From positions 1-64,000 of the forward strand of contig UBWZ01000016.1 of assembly GCA_900469345.1 (NCBI GenBank): DNA of 64,000 nt, in the 5' to 3' direction. The notes below the pieces were generated by a model. The model saw nothing but the letters and a program-made list of their open reading frames with translations. It ran no database searches and had not been told where the DNA came from. Position numbers and translations under genes: made by a program. Position 1 is the first letter of the stretch, and each line of letters begins with the position of its first letter. The stretch is from Hyphomicrobiales bacterium (GTDB lineage Bacteria > Pseudomonadota > Alphaproteobacteria > Rhizobiales > Rhizobiaceae). Shown here piece by piece: positions 59,285-64,000 of the stretch.

Positions 59285-60106
59285 TTAGCGCAGCTTCGGG
59301 CGCAGGGCAACAATCGCGGCTGCCGTCTCCTCGATCGAACGACGCGTCACGTCGATGACCGGCCAGTTCTGCCGAGCACATACGGCGCGGGCATATTTCA
59401 GCTCCTCATTGATGGTTGCCCTGTCTGTATAATGGTTGCGATCGTAGCCACCGGTGCTTCCCAGTTCGCGATGTTCTCTCACCTGGCTGATGCGATCCGT
59501 CGTCGCAACCAGTCCAACGATCAATGGCCTCGTCGCCTGATAAAGGCTGTCAGGCAGTTCGTGGCCAGGCACGATCGGGATGTTGGCGGTCTTGATGCCC
59601 CTGTTGGCAAGATAGATACTGGTCGGTGTCTTCGACGTGCGACTAATGCCGATCAGAACGATCTCGGCCTCGTCATAGTCCTCGGGCAATTGTCCGTCAT
59701 CGTGATCCATGGCGAAGTTGAGCGCTTCGATGCGCTTGAAATAATCCGCGTTGAGCGCGTGCTGCGCGCCGACACGTCGGCGCGACGGAGCACCGAGATA
59801 GGCCTGAAACGTAGTCAAGACCGGTTTTAAAACGTTGACGGCCGGTATGCCCATTTCGCTGCAGCGCTGGTCGATCAACCCGGCAAGCTCTTCGTCGACG
59901 ATGGTGTAGAGAACGATGCCTGGTTGCCCGTCGATGGATTCGAGCACGGCGAGGATCTGCTTGCGATGCCGGATCAGCGGATAGACGTGCTCTATCGCCA
60001 TGGAAGACTGGAACTGTGCGGCGGCCGCCCTTCCGGCCGCAATGAGAGTCTCGCCCGTCGAGTCAGAAATCAGATGTAGATGGAAGTAGTTTTTCTTGTT
60101 CTCCAC
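59285..60106 (-). CDS. DUF299 kinase/phosphotransferase, pyruvate dikinase regulatory protein
   Basis: This 273-residue protein belongs to the DUF299 family, bifunctional ADP-dependent kinase and phosphorylases that switch pyruvate phosphate dikinase or PEP synthase off and on. It shows [14 protein letters not shown] at the start and the P-loop-like [18 protein letters not shown]. The start is GTG at 60106. It is the homologue of RP001, the gene that with hemE brackets the Caulobacter and Rickettsia origins. The target here is probably pyruvate phosphate dikinase, inferred from the clade. Confidence 0.92.
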   Translation of the reverse strand: MENKKNYFHLHLISDSTGETLIAAGRAAAAQFQSSMAIEHVYPLIRHRKQILAVLESIDGQPGIVLYTIVDEELAGLIDQRCSEMGIPAVNVLKPVLTTFQAYLGAPSRRRVGAQHALNADYFKRIEALNFAMDHDDGQLPEDYDEAEIVLIGISRTSKTPTSIYLANRGIKTANIPIVPGHELPDSLYQATRPLIVGLVATTDRISQVREHRELGSTGGYDRNHYTDRATINEELKYARAVCARQNWPVIDVTRRSIEETAAAIVALRPKLR

Positions 60107-60190
60107 GCTCTAATTAATCCTCTGTTGACAACTGGGGACAAACGACCGTCCGGGTGCCGCCGCGCTGCCGGCCTCGGGATAAGTCGACAT

Positions 60191-60199
60191 TTATCCACA
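60191..60199 (+). promoter_or_regulatory. Perfect DnaA box
   Basis: TTATCCACA is an exact match to the strict DnaA consensus. It lies 85 bases from the DUF299 gene start, inside the putative oriC. Confidence 0.8.
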
Positions 60200-60345
60200 A
60201 TTCGAGGAAAGGCACAGCGGATGAGTGAGCACTTGTGCACTATGGGGAAAAGCAGACAGTCCGGTGGCGCTCTCCCCAAGCTGTCCACAGACTGCAGATT
60301 TACCGAGCCGCAAATAACCGCATGTTCTTGCTGATTTTTTTGCCA

Positions 60346-60354
60346 TGATCCACA
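60346..60354 (+). promoter_or_regulatory. DnaA G-box type site
   Basis: TGATCCACA differs from the DnaA consensus only at the second base. Sites of exactly this form are the moderate-affinity G-boxes of the Caulobacter origin, which supports the origin assignment. Confidence 0.65.
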
Positions 60355-60509
60355 GCCTTGGTCGGGTTGTGCAGACCTGCTTCCGGTGTAAACCTGCCGC
60401 GATCGCGTGGCAGGGGTTTTCGGTGGATCCAGTTTAATCCTTGCTACTCACCGACTCTAAGAAATAGAAACCTTCTAAGATTCATTTCTTTATTTTTGGA
60501 GATAACCCA

Positions 60510-61544
60510 TTGACCGGCCCAAACCGGAAAATCCTCGAGGTGCTCGACGGGAAGACGCTTAGACCGCCTCCCATCTGGCTGATGAGACAGGCGGGCAGAT
60601 ATCTGCCCGAATACAGGCAGGTCCGTGCAGAGGCGGGTGGTTTTCTGGATCTTTGCTACACGCCAGACTTTGCCGTCGAGGTGACGCTTCAGCCAATTCG
60701 CCGATATGCCTTCGACGCGGCCATCCTGTTTTCGGATATCCTGGTGATCCCCGATGCTCTGAAGAGAAACGTTCGTTTCGTGCAGGGCGAAGGCCCGATG
60801 ATGGATCCGATCGATCCCGAGGGGATCGCCGCGCTTCCGACGGAAAACTGCCTCGATCACCTTTCGCCTGTCATGGAAACGGTCCGTCGGTTGCGCGCCG
60901 AATTACCGGTCGAAACCACCCTGCTCGGTTTCTGCGGCGCACCCTGGACGGTCGCGACCTACATGATTGCGGGACACGGAACTCCCGACCAGGCGCCGGC
61001 GAGGTTGTTCGCCTACCGGTATCCGGAAGCCTTCCAGAGACTGCTCAGTGTTCTCGCCGAGCTTTCGGCGGAATATCTGATCCGCCAGATCGATGCGGGG
61101 GCGGATGCAGTGCAGATCTTCGATTCCTGGGCCGGAGTTCTCGGCGAGGCGGAGTTCGAGGCCTATGCCGCAAGGCCGGTTGCGCGGATGATTGAGATCA
61201 TTCGCAACCAGCGACCGAAGGCAAAGATTATCGCATTTGCAAAAGGGGCCGGGCTGCAGCTGAAGACCTACCGGCAAAAGACGCGGGCGGATGCGATCGG
61301 CCTCGACTGGTCGGTTCCCCTGCATGTAGCGGCAGAGCTCCAGAAAGACGGCCCGGTGCAGGGAAATCTTGATCCGATGCGGGTGGTCGCGGGTGGTCGC
61401 GCTCTCGATGAGGGAATCGACGCCATTCTCGATCGGCTTGGGAATGGGCCATTGATCTTCAACCTCGGACATGGGATCACGCCGCAGGCAGATCCGAGCC
61501 ATGTCACCCAACTGGTCGAACGCGTCCGTGGAATGAGCCGATGA
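60510..61544 (+). CDS. hemE: Uroporphyrinogen decarboxylase
   Basis: HemE removes four carboxyl groups from uroporphyrinogen III in heme synthesis. The 344-residue barrel shows the N-terminal signature [16 protein letters not shown] with R26 and R30, the catalytic aspartate region [24 protein letters not shown] and NLGHGI. The start is TTG at 60510, decided by GGAG ten bases upstream and by the family N-terminus. It overlaps hemJ by four bases. In alphaproteobacteria hemE transcription runs from the origin region and has been tied to replication control in Caulobacter. Confidence 0.96.
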   Translation: MTGPNRKILEVLDGKTLRPPPIWLMRQAGRYLPEYRQVRAEAGGFLDLCYTPDFAVEVTLQPIRRYAFDAAILFSDILVIPDALKRNVRFVQGEGPMMDPIDPEGIAALPTENCLDHLSPVMETVRRLRAELPVETTLLGFCGAPWTVATYMIAGHGTPDQAPARLFAYRYPEAFQRLLSVLAELSAEYLIRQIDAGADAVQIFDSWAGVLGEAEFEAYAARPVARMIEIIRNQRPKAKIIAFAKGAGLQLKTYRQKTRADAIGLDWSVPLHVAAELQKDGPVQGNLDPMRVVAGGRALDEGIDAILDRLGNGPLIFNLGHGITPQADPSHVTQLVERVRGMSR

Positions 61545-62086
61545 CTGTGCAGCAGCCAAAGACGCAACAGGGAAACGGGGCCAAAGCGGCCCTTCGCGCA
61601 GGCATGGCACTCGCGGTGTTTCTTGCGATCCTGCTGACGATCTACTGGCTGCAACCGGACAATTTCCTCCTCTACGTGAAAGCTTTCCATGTCATCGCAG
61701 TGATCGCTTGGATGGCCGGAATGCTCTACCTGCCAAGGCTTTTCATCTACCATTCTGAGGCTGAGGCTGGCTCCCAGCAGTCCGAAACGTTCAAGATCAT
61801 GGAACGCCGGCTGCTCAAGATCATCATGAATCCGGCGATGATGATTACCTGGACGCTGGGCCTTTACCTTGCCTGGCAGTCTTTCCAGTTCCAAGGCGGC
61901 TGGCTGCATTCCAAAATCGCACTGGTCGTCCTGCTGACGGTCGTCCACGTCATCTTTAGCCGCGCCGTGCGCTCGTTTGCAGCCGATGGGCCGCGCAGGT
62001 CCGCGCGCTACTGGCGGCTGATGAACGAGGCGCCAACCCTGCTGATGATCATGATCGTGATCCTGGTCATCGTGAAGCCGTTTTAA
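61541..62086 (+). CDS. hemJ: Protoporphyrinogen oxidase HemJ
   Basis: HemJ oxidises protoporphyrinogen IX in bacteria without HemG or HemY. The 181-residue membrane protein has four hydrophobic segments and the conserved [25 protein letters not shown], with H50 as likely heme ligand, and [11 protein letters not shown]. The ATG overlaps the hemE stop (ATGA), so the two heme genes are coupled. rho follows after 174 bases. Confidence 0.94.
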   Translation: MTVQQPKTQQGNGAKAALRAGMALAVFLAILLTIYWLQPDNFLLYVKAFHVIAVIAWMAGMLYLPRLFIYHSEAEAGSQQSETFKIMERRLLKIIMNPAMMITWTLGLYLAWQSFQFQGGWLHSKIALVVLLTVVHVIFSRAVRSFAADGPRRSARYWRLMNEAPTLLMIMIVILVIVKPF

Positions 62087-62260
62087 TTTTTTCACCAGTC
62101 TGTCGATGCCCCCTTGCGGGGTCGCGCGCGAACAGCTATTTTTCGCGCCATCTCATCTCGTGGCATGCGTGTAGTTTCCATCGTCCCGGATCTTCTTCCG
62201 TGGAAGCGAATTCACCGACACGCCTACTTCTCCCCAAATTTCCAGTGTGGTCCCCCCTTC
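62087..62260 (+). promoter_or_regulatory. Leader region of rho
   Basis: These 174 bases contain the rho promoter and a leader with a CCCCCTTGCGGGG stem and a second stem GCGCGAA / TTCGCGC around 62126-62150. The C-rich stretch just before the start (TGGTCCCCCCTTC) leaves a weak ribosome binding site. Rho autoregulates by terminating in its own leader in other bacteria; I infer the same is possible here. Confidence 0.4.
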
Positions 62261-63526
62261 ATGGCTGAAATGAAGCTTCAAGAACTCAAGAGCAAATCTC
62301 CGACGGATTTGCTCACCTTTGCCGAATCACTCGAGGTCGAAAACGCCAGCACAATGCGCAAGCAGGAGCTGATGTTTGCGATCCTGAAGGTTCTGGCGAG
62401 CCAGGATGTCGAGATCATCGGCGAGGGCGTGGTCGAGGTCCTTCAGGACGGGTTCGGCTTCCTGCGTTCGGCCAATGCCAATTACCTGCCGGGCCCGGAC
62501 GACATCTACATTTCGCCGTCGCAGATCCGCCGTTTCTCGCTGAAAACCGGCGACACGGTCGAAGGGCCGATCCGGGGACCCAAGGAAGGCGAACGCTATT
62601 TTGCGCTGCTGAAGGTCAACACGATCAACTTCGACGATCCGGAGAAGATCCGCCACAAGGTTCACTTCGACAACCTGACACCGCTTTATCCGAACGAGCG
62701 GTTCAAAATGGAACTGGACATTCCGACGTCGAAAGACCTGTCCGCCCGCGTGATCGATCTGGTTGCTCCGCTCGGCAAGGGCCAGCGTGGTCTGATCGTC
62801 GCTCCGCCACGGACCGGTAAGACCGTTTTGCTGCAAAACATCGCGCATTCCATCACCGCCAATCATCCGGAATGCTACCTGATCGTTCTTCTAATCGACG
62901 AGCGGCCTGAAGAGGTCACCGACATGCAGCGGTCGGTCAAGGGCGAGGTCGTGTCGTCGACATTTGACGAGCCGGCCGTGCGCCACGTCCAGGTTGCCGA
63001 AATGGTCATCGAGAAGGCAAAGCGTCTTGTCGAACACGGACGTGACGTTGTCATCCTGCTTGATTCGATCACCCGCCTTGGTCGTGCCTACAACACCGTC
63101 GTCCCCTCATCTGGCAAGGTCCTGACGGGCGGCGTGGATGCCAACGCACTCCAGCGGCCGAAACGCTTCTTCGGTGCTGCCCGTAATATCGAAGAAGGTG
63201 GTTCGCTTACCATCATCGCGACTGCGCTGATCGATACCGGAAGCCGAATGGACGAAGTGATTTTCGAAGAATTCAAAGGTACCGGCAATTCGGAAATCGT
63301 GCTCGACCGCAAAGTCGCGGACAAGCGCATCTTCCCGTCGATGGATATCCTCAAATCCGGTACGCGTAAGGAAGATCTCCTCGTTCCCCGACAGGACCTC
63401 CAGAAGATCTTCGTTCTTCGTCGTATTCTGGCCCCGATGGGAACGACAGATGCTATCGAATTCCTGATCGACAAGCTCAAGCAGACGAAGAACAACGGCG
63501 ATTTCTTCGACTCGATGAACACGTAA
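62261..63526 (+). CDS. rho: Transcription termination factor Rho
   Basis: Rho is the hexameric RNA helicase that terminates untranslated transcripts. The 421-residue protein has the N-terminal helical domain, the cold-shock-like RNA-binding part with [22 protein letters not shown], Walker [12 protein letters not shown] at 181-191, [14 protein letters not shown], and the Q/R-loops RLGRAYN and [20 protein letters not shown]. The frame is open back to 62114, but ATG at 62261 gives the family start [14 protein letters not shown]. It ends at a terminator before mnmE. Confidence 0.98.
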   Translation: MAEMKLQELKSKSPTDLLTFAESLEVENASTMRKQELMFAILKVLASQDVEIIGEGVVEVLQDGFGFLRSANANYLPGPDDIYISPSQIRRFSLKTGDTVEGPIRGPKEGERYFALLKVNTINFDDPEKIRHKVHFDNLTPLYPNERFKMELDIPTSKDLSARVIDLVAPLGKGQRGLIVAPPRTGKTVLLQNIAHSITANHPECYLIVLLIDERPEEVTDMQRSVKGEVVSSTFDEPAVRHVQVAEMVIEKAKRLVEHGRDVVILLDSITRLGRAYNTVVPSSGKVLTGGVDANALQRPKRFFGAARNIEEGGSLTIIATALIDTGSRMDEVIFEEFKGTGNSEIVLDRKVADKRIFPSMDILKSGTRKEDLLVPRQDLQKIFVLRRILAPMGTTDAIEFLIDKLKQTKNNGDFFDSMNT

Positions 63527-63551
63527 CGCTTAGCCGGATTCTTTGACTTGA

Positions 63552-63577
63552 AGCGCTCGGGAAACCGGGCGCTTTTT
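63552..63577 (+). terminator. rho terminator
   Basis: AGCGCTCGG (63552-63560) pairs with CCGGGCGCT (63565-63573) with one wobble, closing a GAAA tetraloop, and is followed by a run of five T. It lies 25 bases after the rho stop. Confidence 0.85.
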
Positions 63578-63602
63578 CACTTCCGGAACCGAGGACCGAT
63601 CC

Positions 63603-64000
63603 ATGTCTCTCGATACGATTTATGCTCTCTCCAGTGGCGCCTTGCCCGCTGGTATCGCGGTGGTCCGGTTGAGCGGACCCGAAGCGTTTGCAGCGACAAA
63701 ACACCTCATTGGTCACGTGCCATCAATCGGTCGCGCGGCCTTACGGACGCTGCGCCGGCAAGACCATTCCGTCCTTGACCAGGCTCTTATTGTGGCTTTC
63801 GAGGCCCCTGCATCGTTCACCGGCGAAGACACTGTAGAGTTTCACCTGCATGGAAGCCGGGCTGTTGTCTCGGCGCTTTTTGCAGAATTTCGGGCAATCC
63901 CGGGACTGCGACCGGCAGAAGCCGGAGAATATGCACGGCGCGCGTTCAACAATGGCAAGATTGATCTCGTGGAAGTCGAAGGCTTAGCCGATCTGATCGC
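63603..64000 (+). CDS. mnmE: tRNA modification GTPase MnmE (5' part, runs off the window)
   Basis: MnmE with MnmG makes the cm5U/cmnm5U modification at the wobble position of certain tRNAs. The visible 132 residues, about a third of the protein, are the N-terminal tetrahydrofolate-binding domain: DTIYALSSGALPAGIAVVRLSGP, EDTVEFHLHGSRAVV, RPAEAGEYARRAFNNGKIDLVEVEGLADLI. The GTPase domain is beyond the edge. ATG at 63603 gives the usual start. In rhizobia and relatives mnmE is followed by mnmG, rsmG, parA and parB. Confidence 0.95.
   Translation, partial: MSLDTIYALSSGALPAGIAVVRLSGPEAFAATKHLIGHVPSIGRAALRTLRRQDHSVLDQALIVAFEAPASFTGEDTVEFHLHGSRAVVSALFAEFRAIPGLRPAEAGEYARRAFNNGKIDLVEVEGLADLI

Larger units (their letters stand above)
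60107..60509. other. Putative chromosomal origin of replication (oriC)
   Basis: This 403-base spacer between the RP001-type gene and hemE is the place of the origin in Caulobacter and its relatives. It contains a perfect DnaA box (60191-60199), a TGATCCACA box (60346-60354), a weaker CTGTCCACA (60281-60289), two GANTC sites for the CcrM methylase (60453-60457 and 60479-60483), and an AT-rich tract near 60454-60505 suited to strand opening. I found no complete TTAA-N7-TTAA CtrA box. Gene orientation also switches here. The hemE promoter must overlap the region. Confidence 0.72.

Noticed and set aside
60107-60509. CtrA boxes in oriC
   Set aside because: Two TTAATCC half-sites exist (near 60115 and 60435), but no TTAA-N7-TTAA pair, so CtrA control is not supported.

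Overview
This is a gene-dense chromosomal segment of an alphaproteobacterium, almost certainly Rhizobiales and most likely Rhizobiaceae. The evidence is the high-GC coding sequence, the chvI-chvG-hprK-EIIA-HPr cluster beside pckA, the ActS/ActR pair, a DivL-type pseudokinase, a TsaE-kinase fusion followed by a MurU-like enzyme, addBA-trxA, trpFBA-accD-folC, and the hemE / DUF299 junction that marks the chromosomal origin in this class. I saw no rRNA, tRNA, CRISPR array, insertion sequence or prophage. The window reads as core genome.

Layout. 0-7 kb: an ornithine-cyclodeaminase-like enzyme, HrpB helicase, the redox system ActS/ActR, MmcB and a lipoprotein L,D-transpeptidase. 7-14.5 kb (minus strand): hslV-hslU, a DUF1402 protein, a hydantoinase-A-like protein and malate synthase G. 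14.6-19.3 kb (plus): hisB-DUF2628-hisHAFE-coaA. 19.3-22.1 kb (minus): pckA, then arfB-alkB. 22.4-26.3 kb (plus): chvI-chvG-hprK-manX-ptsH, an envelope-sensing system joined to a regulatory PTS. 26.4-40 kb (plus): ahcY, divL, tsaE-amgK, murU, addB, addA, trxA. 40-45.1 kb (minus): trpF-trpB-trpA-accD-folC. 45.4-49.9 kb: SleB-type hydrolase, M48-like peptidase, DUF2852, PhaZ and a nitroreductase. 49.9-55.3 kb (minus): tim44-mltA-smr-xre and gyrB. 55.4-64 kb: fxsA, secB, dnaQ-coaE-aroE-maf, the DUF299 regulator, the putative oriC (60107-60509), hemE-hemJ, rho and the start of mnmE.

The main regulatory reading is of a replication and segregation region. A perfect DnaA box, a second box of the Caulobacter G-box type and two GANTC sites lie between the DUF299 gene and hemE. 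Four copies of a parS-like 16-mer sharing the core CACGTGAATCA lie at 20.5, 49.9 (two, arranged as a hairpin) and 58.7 kb, the last inside the first codons of aroE. Genes next to oriC are transcribed away from it on both sides. In this order family, mnmE is normally followed by mnmG-rsmG-parA-parB, so the ParB gene is expected just past the right edge.

A second theme is cell-wall turnover: an L,D-transpeptidase, a SleB-type hydrolase, MltA, a probable lytic-transglycosylase-like DUF1402 protein, and an AmgK/MurU recycling pair, together with the ChvG/ChvI envelope stress system.
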